From an uncultured Croceitalea sp. (lineage in GTDB: Bacteria; Bacteroidota; Bacteroidia; Flavobacteriales; Flavobacteriaceae): DNA of 64,000 nucleotides. This document shows, in pieces, positions 36,358 through 45,316 of the stretch. The stretch is from contig CANNDD010000011.1 of the NCBI GenBank assembly GCA_947503285.1, forward strand, positions 1-64,000, read 5' to 3'. The notes below the pieces were generated by a model. It had not been told where the DNA came from, made no database searches, and worked only from the letters and a program-made list of their open reading frames with translations. Every line of letters begins with the position of its first letter. The first letter of the stretch is position 1. Position numbers and translations under genes: made by a program.

Positions 36358-37515
36358 ATGAACAAGAACATACTACTATTAGCATCCCTAGCTAATTCCC
36401 TGTTGAACTTTAGGGGCGACTTTATTGTTGCTTTACTCAAAGAAGGTTACAACATATATGCAGCGGCACCTGAACTGCCTCAAGAGGTCGCTGATAAATT
36501 GACAAAATGGGGTGCAAAACCCTTGACTTTTAAATTGGATAGGGCCGGTTTAAATCCATTGAAAGATTTCAAGTCGATTCTTGAACTTAAAAAGTTGATA
36601 TTGCATTACAACATTGATATGGTTTTTCCCTATACCATTAAACCCGTAATATACGGATCTATTGCAGCCAATCTTGCAAAAACACCGGTGATTTCTTTAA
36701 TAACGGGATTGGGATATACCTTTAGTGGAGCCTCGGTCAAAGCCAAACTACTTCATCAGATAACGAAAAGAATGTATAAATTTTCATTAAGAAAGAACAG
36801 CTTGGTCATCTTTCAAAATGAGGATGATTTAATACTATTTAAAAAAAATGGTATTCTTTCTAAAAATCAAAGAGCGACCATAGTTAATGGTTCAGGCGTT
36901 AATTTGAAGAAATTTCCTTTCCGTGAAATAACAGTGACTTCACAAAATGTAAAATTTGTTATAGTGGCACGGTTAATCAAAGAAAAGGGTATTCAGCTTT
37001 TTATGGACACGGCGGAAGAACTCAAAAAGACGTATCCCCTAGCAGAATTTCACATCATAGGTGGTCAAGCAGAACCACCCTCTGGAATTAATATTGATGT
37101 CTTAAAGCGGTTACATGATGACGGTACGATTATTTTTCACGGACTTAAAGATGACGTACCAACATTTTTAAAGAACATGCATGTTTTCGTATTACCTACT
37201 TATTACAGGGAAGGTGTACCACGTTCAATCTTAGAAGCCTTATCTGTTGGCTTGCCGGTTATCACTACTAGAACCCCAGGTTGCAAAGAAACCGTCATCA
37301 CAGGGAAAAATGGTTTTTTGATTCCGCCTAGAGATTTGAATGCATTGATAGATTCATGCCGTTACTTTCTTGACCACCCTGACGTGATTCAAGAAATGGG
37401 TCAACAAAGTAGACTTTTAGCAGAAACAAAATTTGATGTAACCATAATCAATACTTTCTTGATAGAGCATATCAATTCGGCCTTACATGTGAAAAGCATG
37501 TCTAAGCAGTTGTAA
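36358..37515 (+). CDS. GT4-family glycosyltransferase, PglA/capsular type
   Basis: A 385-residue GT-B enzyme. The N-terminal LLASLANSLLNFRGDFIVAL and the FPYTIKPVIYGSIAA and ITGLGYTF segments are typical of the subgroup containing PglA, which adds a HexNAc to undecaprenyl-diphospho-bacillosamine. The donor motif REGVPRSILEALSVG (E-x7-E) is near residues 283-297. This fits the bacillosamine-type genes in the locus, so it may add the second sugar; that is inference from resemblance. It begins 50 nt after the preceding gene. Confidence 0.87.
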   Translation: MNKNILLLASLANSLLNFRGDFIVALLKEGYNIYAAAPELPQEVADKLTKWGAKPLTFKLDRAGLNPLKDFKSILELKKLILHYNIDMVFPYTIKPVIYGSIAANLAKTPVISLITGLGYTFSGASVKAKLLHQITKRMYKFSLRKNSLVIFQNEDDLILFKKNGILSKNQRATIVNGSGVNLKKFPFREITVTSQNVKFVIVARLIKEKGIQLFMDTAEELKKTYPLAEFHIIGGQAEPPSGINIDVLKRLHDDGTIIFHGLKDDVPTFLKNMHVFVLPTYYREGVPRSILEALSVGLPVITTRTPGCKETVITGKNGFLIPPRDLNALIDSCRYFLDHPDVIQEMGQQSRLLAETKFDVTIINTFLIEHINSALHVKSMSKQL

Positions 37516-37547
37516 ACGGTATACAAATTCAAAAAACTGATAGTACT

Positions 37548-38294
37548 ATGAAAACGGTCATGATTTTAGGAGGTTCTAAGGGAGTAGGAAAAGAAATACT
37601 TTTATCCTGTATAAGTAAAGGGTACAATGTTGCATTCTGTGGTCGAAATTCCAATCTTGCCAAAGAAATCATTGCATCTACCAACGCAGAAAATCAACTG
37701 TATTTTCATAAACTAGACCTAAACAACATCGAAGGCATAGAACACTTCTATAAAGCAACCATAAAACGTTTTGAAAAAATAGATGCCTTGGTCTTATATG
37801 CAGGCATCACCCCTGTTGCATCCATACTTCAAACTGAAGAAGAAGTATACGATAGGGTGTTCAATATAAATCTGAAAGCGCCGTTCTTTTTGCTGAAACA
37901 TGTATTGAAATCAATGATTGAACAACAATCTGGTTCTATCCTATTCTTTGGATCTGCACATATGGATTATGGCGAAATTGACCGGGCTCCATATGCCCTG
38001 ACTAAAAGTACTTTGTATACGTTATCGACACATATAGCCCATCATTATGCAAAATATGGAATAAGATCTAATTATTTAGTTATGGGTTGGACCAATACTG
38101 AGGGTGAAATTAACCTTCGAAATAAGGAAGGTGTTAGCGAAGAAAAATTGATGGAGAAAGCATCTAAAATAATCCCAATGGGTAGAATGCTCAAGCCTAC
38201 TGACCCTATACCAGCCGTTATGCATTTTATCTCAGATGAGTCGGCAATGACCACAGGCTCAATAATTAGGGTAACTGGAGGGGAATATATTTAA
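37548..38294 (+). CDS. Short-chain dehydrogenase/reductase
   Basis: A 248-residue classical SDR. Cofactor loop GGSKGVG (residues 8-14), LYAG in place of NNAG, and active-site Ser near 135 (FGSAHMD) with Tyr-x3-Lys in PYALTKS near 149-153. The C-terminal VTGGEYI matches the usual TGG ending. It would oxidise or reduce a sugar or sugar-derived alcohol with NAD(P). It is separated by only 6 nt from the SMP-30-like gene, and the two sit with a GT2 and an ATP-grasp gene, suggesting a shared path to an unusual residue. Confidence 0.88.
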   Translation: MKTVMILGGSKGVGKEILLSCISKGYNVAFCGRNSNLAKEIIASTNAENQLYFHKLDLNNIEGIEHFYKATIKRFEKIDALVLYAGITPVASILQTEEEVYDRVFNINLKAPFFLLKHVLKSMIEQQSGSILFFGSAHMDYGEIDRAPYALTKSTLYTLSTHIAHHYAKYGIRSNYLVMGWTNTEGEINLRNKEGVSEEKLMEKASKIIPMGRMLKPTDPIPAVMHFISDESAMTTGSIIRVTGGEYI

Positions 38295-38300
38295 AGCACT

Positions 38301-39119
38301 ATGAATCCGAAATTAATATTGCATTTTAACTCCGAATTACTTGAAGGTCCTGTTTTTGATAAAGCAAATAATCTGCTCTATTTTGTTTCCATATTGGATA
38401 ATCTCGTTTATTGTTACAATCCTGAGACCAAGGAGGTTTTAAGTATATGTCTGGATTCTCCAGTCAGCTGTGTGTACATTTTGGACAAGAAAAAAATATT
38501 GGCCTCTTCCAAGGATGGCTTTTTTAAAATAGATTTTAATACGTTTCAAAAGAAATTCGCATTCCAAATCGGTATTGGGGATTCCGTGCGCTATAATGAT
38601 GGTATACAAGATTCAAAAGGGCGTTTCATTATCGGCACAATGGGGTATCCTGAGGTAAGGAAAAATGCAGGTAACGTTTTTTCGTATTATAAGAGGCAAT
38701 ACAAAAAAGTCATAGAAAATACTACCATTTCCAATGGTATGGCATTTTCAAAAGATGGCACCATTCTCTACTTTATAGATACTCCTACCAAAAAGGTAGC
38801 CAAATATTCTTATGATATGGAAACAGGCGATGTTTTGTTTGATTCCTATGTAATCGAATTCACTGGGGAAGGAAGCCCGGATGGAATGTGCATGGATGCG
38901 GAAGGAATGCTCTGGGTCGCCGAATGGGGAGGCGCATGTGTTTCTAGATGGGATCCTTCAAATGGGCAAAAAATCGATGAACAAAAGTTACCCTGCACAA
39001 ATGTTACTTCTTGTTGTTTTGATAATTATAACAACTTATATGTAACTACTGCAAAATCAACTTCTGAAAACAATATTTACGGCGGAGGTTTGTTTTATAT
39101 TGAACTCAACAAACAATGA
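38301..39119 (+). CDS. SMP-30/gluconolactonase-like beta-propeller
   Basis: A 272-residue six-bladed propeller of the SMP-30/LRE family. The four metal ligands appear present: Glu15 in LLEGPVF, Asn near 100 in RYNDG, Asn near 144 in ISNGMAFS and Asp near 193 in GSPDGMC. Members hydrolyse sugar lactones with a divalent metal. No signal peptide is visible, so it acts in the cytoplasm. It overlaps the following GT2 gene by 4 nt. Next to an SDR this resembles a sugar dehydrogenase plus lactonase pair, but in a biosynthetic locus the direction and substrate are open. Confidence 0.83.
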   Translation: MNPKLILHFNSELLEGPVFDKANNLLYFVSILDNLVYCYNPETKEVLSICLDSPVSCVYILDKKKILASSKDGFFKIDFNTFQKKFAFQIGIGDSVRYNDGIQDSKGRFIIGTMGYPEVRKNAGNVFSYYKRQYKKVIENTTISNGMAFSKDGTILYFIDTPTKKVAKYSYDMETGDVLFDSYVIEFTGEGSPDGMCMDAEGMLWVAEWGGACVSRWDPSNGQKIDEQKLPCTNVTSCCFDNYNNLYVTTAKSTSENNIYGGGLFYIELNKQ

Positions 39120-40372
39120 ACCAATCGGATACAGTGGAAATAAGCGTTATTGTACCTATTTATCGTATTGAAAAATACTTATCAAAATGTATTGACAGTC
39201 TTCTTGATCAATCATTTACTGACTTTGAGCTGATATTGGTGGATGATGGCAGTCCGGATAATTGCCCAAAAATTTGCGATGATTATGCAAAAAAGGATGC
39301 AAGGGTAAAAGTTGTACACAAAGAAAATGGTGGACTTTTAAGTGCTAGAAAAGCTGGATTGAAAAATGCCCAAGGAAAATATATATCTTATGTTGATGGC
39401 GATGATTGGGTAGATAAATTTTATTTAGACACTTTGTACAGACTTGCTGAGGCCAATAATTCTGACCTTGTAGTCACTGGTCATTTTAGGGAGTTTGACG
39501 GGAAAATAGAAACGATAAAACCAAAATCGGCGGGCGTTTATGACCATCGAAAAGTACAGTCCTTAATTCTACCAAATGCCATATTCAATGGTAGTTTCTG
39601 TGAACATGGTATATCAACCTATGTTTGGAACAAACTGTTCAAAAAGTCACTTCTTATAGAAATCCTTTTTGATGTACCCAACGATATTATCATGGGTGAG
39701 GATGCCGCCATAACGTATGCCTATCTCGCCATTTCAAAAAAGGTTACCATAAGCCGTATCCCCACATACTACTATAGACAACGACATGATTCCATAGTAA
39801 AATCCATAGAGAATCCTCAAATCGAGTACTATAGACTAGGGTTATTGATGAATTTCCTGAAGTCAAAACTGAGTAAGGTGCTTGACAAAGAAAATCTTGA
39901 CAAACAGATTACTTACTATCTGTACTCCCAAATTCTTGTTCGCTCGGGAGGATTAATTTTTAACAAGATCGGTGAATTGGTATTCAATCCCTTTTTGAAA
40001 GTAGAATCCAAATCCAAAGTAGTGGTCTATAGTTCTGGCTCTTTTGGACAGCACATCTTATCCACTAATGTCAAAGCCAATTTCTTTGAGGTGGTCAGAT
40101 GGATAGATCTTGATCATCACCCATTGCATATTGGAAAAAATTATGTACAACCCATCAGTGCCGCCAGCAATGTTGAATTTGATTATTTGATCATAGCCAC
40201 TATAAGCCCTACAAGCCATGATGCAATTAAAGAGGAGTTAGGACTTATGGGCATTGATAGAAACAAAATTGTAGAGATCAACACCAATGAGCAGGAAATC
40301 AAAAAATTGTTGACCACCCTAAAGTTTGATGATCAATTTAAATTTCAAGAAAAATTAAATGGAGTGCAATAA
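39116..40372 (+). CDS. GT2-family glycosyltransferase with an extra C-terminal Rossmann-like domain
   Basis: A 418-residue protein. Residues 8-230 are a GT-A glycosyltransferase 2 domain: SVIVPIYRIEKYLSKCIDSL, LVDDGSPDNC and the metal motif YVDGDDWVD (about 92-100). After a helical region, residues 300-405 form a second domain beginning VVVYSSGSFGQHIL, a dinucleotide-fold-like glycine turn, with DYLIIATISPT later; similar tails occur on some capsule GT2 enzymes. The role of the tail is not known to me. The gene overlaps the SMP-30 gene and is followed 47 nt later by the ATP-grasp gene. Confidence 0.85.
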   Translation: MNQSDTVEISVIVPIYRIEKYLSKCIDSLLDQSFTDFELILVDDGSPDNCPKICDDYAKKDARVKVVHKENGGLLSARKAGLKNAQGKYISYVDGDDWVDKFYLDTLYRLAEANNSDLVVTGHFREFDGKIETIKPKSAGVYDHRKVQSLILPNAIFNGSFCEHGISTYVWNKLFKKSLLIEILFDVPNDIIMGEDAAITYAYLAISKKVTISRIPTYYYRQRHDSIVKSIENPQIEYYRLGLLMNFLKSKLSKVLDKENLDKQITYYLYSQILVRSGGLIFNKIGELVFNPFLKVESKSKVVVYSSGSFGQHILSTNVKANFFEVVRWIDLDHHPLHIGKNYVQPISAASNVEFDYLIIATISPTSHDAIKEELGLMGIDRNKIVEINTNEQEIKKLLTTLKFDDQFKFQEKLNGVQ

Positions 40373-40419
40373 ACCCCCACTTCAAACCCCAGTCTATTAA
40401 GGTCAAAAACAAACAGCAT

Positions 40420-41691
40420 ATGAAAAAAATTATAATATTAGGAGGAAATCCTGAAACAGGAGTTTTGGTGGATATTGCGGTTCGCATGGGTATATACACT
40501 ATTGTGGTAGATCCAAATCCCAATGCCCCGGCAAAGAAAAATGCTTCCGAATCGTATGATATTGACGGTTTTGATGTAGATGGCATAGTTCAATTAGCAA
40601 AAGAACTCAAGGTAAATGCCATTTTGGTGGGTGTAGCGGATATTCTGGTAAAACCATATTATCAAATATGCGCAAAGCTCAATATACCTTGTTATGCAAC
40701 TCCTGAAGCGGTTGAAGCCTTTTGTAGTAAGGACGGCTTTAAAAAATATTGTGAAGAATATGATATTCAAGATATTCCTGGGATATATCTAGACAAATCA
40801 AGTATCGATAAACCAGAAAATCTAGATTACCCATTGATGATCAAACCCGTTGACAGTGGTGGGGGTGTTGGGATGAAAATTTGCCGTGACGATGAAGATT
40901 ATAAAGAATCAATCAATACTGCCCTAAAATTTTCAAAAAAAGGGGTTGTTCTGGTAGAAAAGTATATGGATTGTGATGATATGGCTGCCTATTATACTTT
41001 TAGAAATGGTGTTCCTTACATTTCAGCTATCTCAGATAGAATTACCACAAAAAGGCAAGGCGATGCGAGTCCTGTTTGTATTGGAGCAGTGTATCCTTCC
41101 AAACATTCAGATTTGTTTATAGAACAAGTACATCCAAGGTTATGTGAACTCTTTAAAGGGTTGGAAATCCAAAATGGAGTACTCAATATTCAATTTTTCG
41201 TTGAAAATGACGTAGTCTATGCCTATGACCCCGGCTTTAGATTGCAAGGGGAAGCGCCGCACATACATATCGCCCATATCAATGGATTCGATCACAGGGA
41301 AATGTTGGTGAATTATGCCTTTACTGGGGTCATGGGAGAAGATGATTTTGCCAGAAAAAATGATTACAAGTTCAAAGGAAAGATAGCCTGTACCATTTGG
41401 GTGCTACTAACGGACGGCGAGATTGGTTCCATTGAGGGCTTGGATGAAGTAAAGAACGATCCAAATACCATATTTGTATTGGAACGATTTAAAGAAAGGG
41501 ACACCGTTCAAAAAGAATGGTTGGGAACTGAACGACAGGTCTACTCTAGAATATATGTAGTGGCCGAAACTATTGAGGAAATCAATTCTAAAATAAGTAC
41601 TTTTAAAGAGGTTTTGAAAATCAACGATATCAATGGAGAGAATATGATTTTGGAGTGGTTGAAACCTTTTAGGGCATCTGACTATTCCTAA
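40420..41691 (+). CDS. ATP-grasp ligase (biotin-carboxylase/carbamoyl-phosphate-synthase-like)
   Basis: A 423-residue cytosolic ATP-grasp protein. An N-terminal pre-ATP-grasp Rossmann domain (IIILGGNPETGVLVDIAV) is followed by the ATP-grasp fold: YPLMIKPVDSGGGVGM (about 137-152) is the glycine-rich lid, VLVEKYMDCDDM supplies the adenine and Mg side, and NIQFFVENDVVYAYDPGFR is the late acidic/Arg motif. Such enzymes join a carboxylate to an amine or similar nucleophile through an acyl-phosphate. No CPS or biotin genes are nearby. It may attach an amino acid or other acid to a sugar of this polysaccharide; that is inference. It ends the plus-strand run. Confidence 0.85.
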   Translation: MKKIIILGGNPETGVLVDIAVRMGIYTIVVDPNPNAPAKKNASESYDIDGFDVDGIVQLAKELKVNAILVGVADILVKPYYQICAKLNIPCYATPEAVEAFCSKDGFKKYCEEYDIQDIPGIYLDKSSIDKPENLDYPLMIKPVDSGGGVGMKICRDDEDYKESINTALKFSKKGVVLVEKYMDCDDMAAYYTFRNGVPYISAISDRITTKRQGDASPVCIGAVYPSKHSDLFIEQVHPRLCELFKGLEIQNGVLNIQFFVENDVVYAYDPGFRLQGEAPHIHIAHINGFDHREMLVNYAFTGVMGEDDFARKNDYKFKGKIACTIWVLLTDGEIGSIEGLDEVKNDPNTIFVLERFKERDTVQKEWLGTERQVYSRIYVVAETIEEINSKISTFKEVLKINDINGENMILEWLKPFRASDYS

Positions 41692-42292
41692 TCAAATTGA
41701 AAACATCATTTTCGAATCGATTTTAAATATGGTGTTCTATCATTTGGAAATACCTGGTTAACGTGAGTTCGACTTCAGATTTGTACTTTAATAAGGATAA
41801 AGACCAATAAATTTAACAGCTGTCACCTCCAGCTCAGTCGAGAGGCCCTTAAAATCAAGAACAGTGTGGGGGTCTCGACTGCGCTCGACCTGACAATTAA
41901 ACATAAACCATTAAAAGTTTATGTCGAATCCACGTCAGTTAGATTTGGGAACTTCTTCCCCGTTTAGCCGTTTATGGACTACAGGAAAATCAATGGTTTT
42001 TTGCACATTGTTTTTTCACAAAATACTACTTATGCTATGGAATGTTCTTGACTTAGTTAAGGGCACTATTGATCGATACCGTAAAAATTAGCGAAATTAC
42101 CTTGAAACCATATGGTTTTAGTCCCTAAAAGCTATAACTACTTGTCCACAAGAATTCAAAATTTTCTCGTATTAAAATTCGGTTTCAGATGAAAAAGAAT
42201 GCTAGGAATATTGTTTTAGAAATTTTCAAGGTTCTTAACAACCTACTTGATTAATAGCAAGTTCTTATGACAAAACAAGGTCTACTTAGAAA
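41692..42292. other. Intergenic region with nested inverted repeats
   Basis: This 600-nt gap lies between convergent genes. Its main content is the palindromic element at 41821-41895. Outside it a second imperfect inverted pair is visible: TAACGTGAGTTCGAC near 41759-41773 and GTCGAATCCACGTCAGTTA near 41923-41941. From 41950 to 42292 no gene or relic was recognised. Confidence 0.5.
41821..41895. repeat. 75-bp palindromic repeat element (REP/MITE-like)
   Basis: The left arm TGTCACCTCCAGCTCAGTCG continues to GAGAGGCCC (ending 41848). It pairs with a right arm (41868-41895) containing TCTCGACTGCGCTCGACCTG and ending in ACA, with a loop of about 20 nt and a few mismatches. From memory, elements with a TCGAGCGCAGTCGAGA core are scattered between genes in many Flavobacteriaceae genomes; only one copy is in this window. 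Between two convergent operons it could also act as a transcription barrier, though no T-tract is present. Confidence 0.65.
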
Positions 42293-43054
42293 TCACATAG
42301 TATCAAAATAAGTTTTAAAGGGGAGCAGTTGCTCCGCGCTGTTGATTCCGATTATTTTAGTGATAACGGAATCATGACTATCAACAAAATCAAGACACTG
42401 ATGAATCTCTTTCGTACTATCACTAACATCTTTTGAAATCAATTTTCCCGCAAAAAAAGGTCTTATTGCTATAAAAGGAAGCTCATTTGCAAAAGTAGCG
42501 TATTCTAATTCTTCTTCATTTAGATATGAGATAATCCCATCAACTTCTTCAAATTCCATTACCTCCTTAGCAAAAACCACGGAATAAGGAAAACTGAAAA
42601 TGGATTTCACCTTACCTTGTTTCTTGAGCTTTGATAGGCAAGATTTTATTTCCTGTTTTTGGTTCTCAAGAGTAGCTAGCCTATCTTCATCATTAATCGG
42701 TTTTGATCTCACAAGCCATTGTAATACATCTATTTGCCCAATATCCAGTGCTTTTAATTGATTTTCTACCCTTTGGACCAATTTTTTAGTTGAGAATCCG
42801 TCATCATCCTCAAAATGGGGAGATGCCAACTTTACGATATGTTTAATATCCGTTTTACGGGAAACCGTTTTTAGTGCACTTGTATATAGGCTGTATGAAT
42901 TGTATTCAAAGGACGAATGATGGGTAGTTATCCCGATATCGAAACTACTTTCAATCAACTTTGTCACTTGTTTCGCAGTGAGTGACTTATCATGGAACCT
43001 CATAGTACCCAAAGAAATACTACTGAGATTTAGCTCTTTTATTAGTCCTTCCAA
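42293..43054 (-). CDS. Aldo/keto-reductase homologue with altered active site, TTG start
   Basis: A 253-residue protein with the opening of an AKR barrel (LNLSSISLGTMRF, then GITTHHSSFEYNSYS). Of the catalytic Asp-Tyr-Lys-His set, the Asp position is His46 and the His position is Gln112 (IDVLQW); Tyr51 and Lys75 seem kept. It is also shorter than most AKRs (about 300), so it may not be a normal reductase. The start is TTG at 43054, overlapping the oxygenase stop by 13 nt; the only later ATG (43003) would remove the first barrel strand. Role unknown; context ties it to the oxygenase and sugar transferase. Confidence 0.75.
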   Translation of the reverse strand: MEGLIKELNLSSISLGTMRFHDKSLTAKQVTKLIESSFDIGITTHHSSFEYNSYSLYTSALKTVSRKTDIKHIVKLASPHFEDDDGFSTKKLVQRVENQLKALDIGQIDVLQWLVRSKPINDEDRLATLENQKQEIKSCLSKLKKQGKVKSIFSFPYSVVFAKEVMEFEEVDGIISYLNEEELEYATFANELPFIAIRPFFAGKLISKDVSDSTKEIHQCLDFVDSHDSVITKIIGINSAEQLLPFKTYFDTM

Positions 43055-43824
43055 TTAAAGCCCGTTTTCCATATAAATCGATCATTGGTCTTTTTTACAT
43101 CATAGGAAGTCCTACCATGAAGTACTAAGTCATCCCACCAAAGTACGGCTTCACCTGGATTTAGTGTTACTTTTTCAGCCATATGGGAATGTGCCACATA
43201 ACCTTGTAAAAAATCAAAAAACTCTTTGTTCAGTAATTTATGTTCTTCGGTTTCGTTTGGATCAATACAGTAGTAATTATAATTGAATTGGATTTTACCA
43301 TCTTCCTTGATATCGATAATTCTTTCAGACCTATATTGTTCGGCCTTGCTATATTTAATTTTATCGGAAGTTTTTAATTTTTCCAATAGCTCAGGGGCAT
43401 TTTCTTCCATATATTCAATAAGAACAGGACCATCTATAAATGTCGTTGCACCACCTTTAACGGCCTTATTGATACAGTAAAATATCATAATATCCGCAGC
43501 ATTGTCATGACTATACGCTCCATCGGTATGCAAGGGTTGCGCATTTTTACTGTGTCTAAATGCAGCCATATCCGGCACATCCGCATCATATCTTATCTCC
43601 AACCATTTTTCCCCGGTGGTTACCCCCCCTTTGGTAAAATCTTCACCGATACTCAAAGGTTCTCCGACATTTTCCGTGAATAAATCATAGAAAGCCCTGA
43701 GATCCCCCAAATACCATTCAGGTATGACCTTTATTACTTTATATTTCTTAAGAGCTTCTCTAACTATCTTTGCAGCCTCAAGAGGGTCGTTGGTTCTTAA
43801 TTTCACTTCCGTTATAAAATCCAT
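43042..43824 (-). CDS. TauD/TfdA-family Fe(II)/2-oxoglutarate dioxygenase
   Basis: A 260-residue non-haem iron oxygenase. The facial triad is His99 and Asp101 in PLHTDGAYS and His236 in VLHGRTSYD; the 2-oxoglutarate-binding Arg is in DRFIWKTGF near the end. I chose ATG 43824 (MDFITEVKL), 4 nt after the sugar-transferase stop; upstream ATGs at 43842 and 43869 would overlap that gene. The family hydroxylates, desaturates or removes side groups from small molecules. It is flanked by the initiating sugar transferase and the AKR-like gene, which is unusual for TauD itself (taurine use), so a sugar or lipid-linked intermediate is the likelier substrate. Confidence 0.83.
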   Translation of the reverse strand: MDFITEVKLRTNDPLEAAKIVREALKKYKVIKVIPEWYLGDLRAFYDLFTENVGEPLSIGEDFTKGGVTTGEKWLEIRYDADVPDMAAFRHSKNAQPLHTDGAYSHDNAADIMIFYCINKAVKGGATTFIDGPVLIEYMEENAPELLEKLKTSDKIKYSKAEQYRSERIIDIKEDGKIQFNYNYYCIDPNETEEHKLLNKEFFDFLQGYVAHSHMAEKVTLNPGEAVLWWDDLVLHGRTSYDVKKTNDRFIWKTGFNWKD

Positions 43825-43828
43825 ATTA

Positions 43829-44434
43829 TTAATTTTTTCCATTAAAAAATACCGCAGTGGCTTGACCATCCATATTTACATCCGAGAATTTAAAAATTTT
43901 AACCCCTGTTAAAAAGAGTATTTTCAAGTCCAGAAAAAAATTGGCATTGTCAACATACCAAACATCAAGTTCGAATTTTTTGGTCCAATTAAGGTTGTTT
44001 CTACCATTAATCTGCGCCCAACCAGTAATTCCTGGTTTTACATTATGTCTTTGCTTTTGAAAGTCATTGTAGGTACCAAGATACTCAGCAGTTAGGGGTC
44101 TAGGCCCAACCAAGCTCATATCACCTTTCAAAATATTAAATAATTGTGGTAGTTCATCAAAAGACATTTTCCTGACAAAACTACCCAGTTTAGACAAGCG
44201 TTCGCTATCTGGTAATAATTGCCCATTTACGTCTTTTTTATTGTTCATCGTCCTGAACTTAATAATATTGAAGACACTCTGTCTCTTACCGCCACGAGCT
44301 TGCACAAAAAATGGTCTTCCACCATTATTTACAAATAGAATCGTTGTTATAATTACGAAAAAGGGTAAAGAAATCAACAGAAGAAGTAATGCAAACAAAT
44401 AATCGAAAAAAGGCTTAATCAAATGATGATACAT
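43829..44434 (-). CDS. PglC/WcaJ-type initiating sugar-phosphate transferase
   Basis: A 201-residue monotopic phosphoglycosyl transferase. One N-terminal membrane segment (residues 8-33) precedes the catalytic domain: IIKFRTM, SFDELPQLFNIL with the Asp-Glu dyad, LVGPRPL and KPGITGWAQINGRN. It is the short PglC-like form without the large WcaJ N-terminal part. It moves a sugar-1-phosphate, probably the bacillosamine-type sugar made by the CapD and DegT enzymes here, onto undecaprenyl phosphate to start each repeat unit. It is first in a three-gene minus-strand operon. Confidence 0.92.
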   Translation of the reverse strand: MYHHLIKPFFDYLFALLLLLISLPFFVIITTILFVNNGGRPFFVQARGGKRQSVFNIIKFRTMNNKKDVNGQLLPDSERLSKLGSFVRKMSFDELPQLFNILKGDMSLVGPRPLTAEYLGTYNDFQKQRHNVKPGITGWAQINGRNNLNWTKKFELDVWYVDNANFFLDLKILFLTGVKIFKFSDVNMDGQATAVFFNGKN

Positions 44435-45316
44435 GACTAACGAGTATGTTTAAAAATTTTATATCAACCATATCCACGGTTATTTTCAAATTTCCATTCG
44501 GACGTAAAATTACGCCAAAAAAAAAATCGCACAAGCAAAGTACTTTAAAATGTAGATTATTTCGGTAAACAGCTCTTCAATCAATAATTGATACTAATCA
44601 AGATTAAAACCCATGTGAAAAATACTAAGGGATGTTCATAATGTGTTGGGTTGGGTAACCAATATATCATTAACTCCAATAATTGGATAAAATGATTACT
44701 CGTCCTTTATTATAAATTGAATTGTTCTGACTAGTTCCAAGACCATTCCATGTTTACTTACATTTTTAAAAAATGGACCGGAGGCAGATTTATATGTAGG
44801 GTATTTCGAACTGTCCCCTGTTTTTCGAAAAATAACGTTCCTCTTTTTAGCACGAATTTTAAGTCCCATGGTCTGAAGTAGTTTAAACAAGCGCATATGA
44901 AAATCAAAAAAGGAACTCCTTGGAGCGACAAGTGTATGTTGAAATTAATTTTTGCAGTTCGCTTAATTGTGGAATTTAATCGAATAAAAATCTATTAAAA
45001 GCCGTAAATATCAAAATAGAAAACCTAATTTTATCATGATTAAGGCATTCTGGGAATCTGATAATAGGAGATGGCCTTTGCACCATTGAGTGGTACACAA
45101 TTGAAAAGAGACAGTGTTTTCGGCAAAATGAAAAAACCCAGTGTTACGAAAAGTCATCAAGGTTGGTTTTAGGTTAAATATGCTTATGATTTTTTGTTAG
45201 CGCGTCAAGGGAATCAAAGTTTAGATTGATTGGGATTGCTTTTTTTAGTTCTTCATGAAACACAACAATAATGGGTCACAAATAACGTTTTTTTACCGTA
45301 AAGAGATTACTTTCCT
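44435..45316. other. Long AT-rich intergenic region, no confident gene
   Basis: An 880-nt gap lies between divergent genes. The longest frame is minus-strand 44696-44896 (66 codons from ATG, open about 26 codons further upstream), rich in Lys and Arg and like no family I know; it may be a gene fragment or chance. A plus-strand frame of 34 codons starts at 44897. Neither is supported by context. Promoters for both neighbours must be here, but no perfect TAnnTTTG was found. Confidence 0.4.
44696..44896 (-). CDS. Hypothetical 66-residue protein, doubtful
   Basis: A small basic frame (MRLFKLLQTMGLKIRAKKRN at the N-terminus, ending FIIKDE) in a long gap. It has no signal peptide, membrane segment or known motif. 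Its frame stays open about 26 codons upstream of the ATG, which is compatible with being the tail of a lost gene. Kept only because nothing else occupies the region. Confidence 0.2.
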   Translation of the reverse strand: MRLFKLLQTMGLKIRAKKRNVIFRKTGDSSKYPTYKSASGPFFKNVSKHGMVLELVRTIQFIIKDE

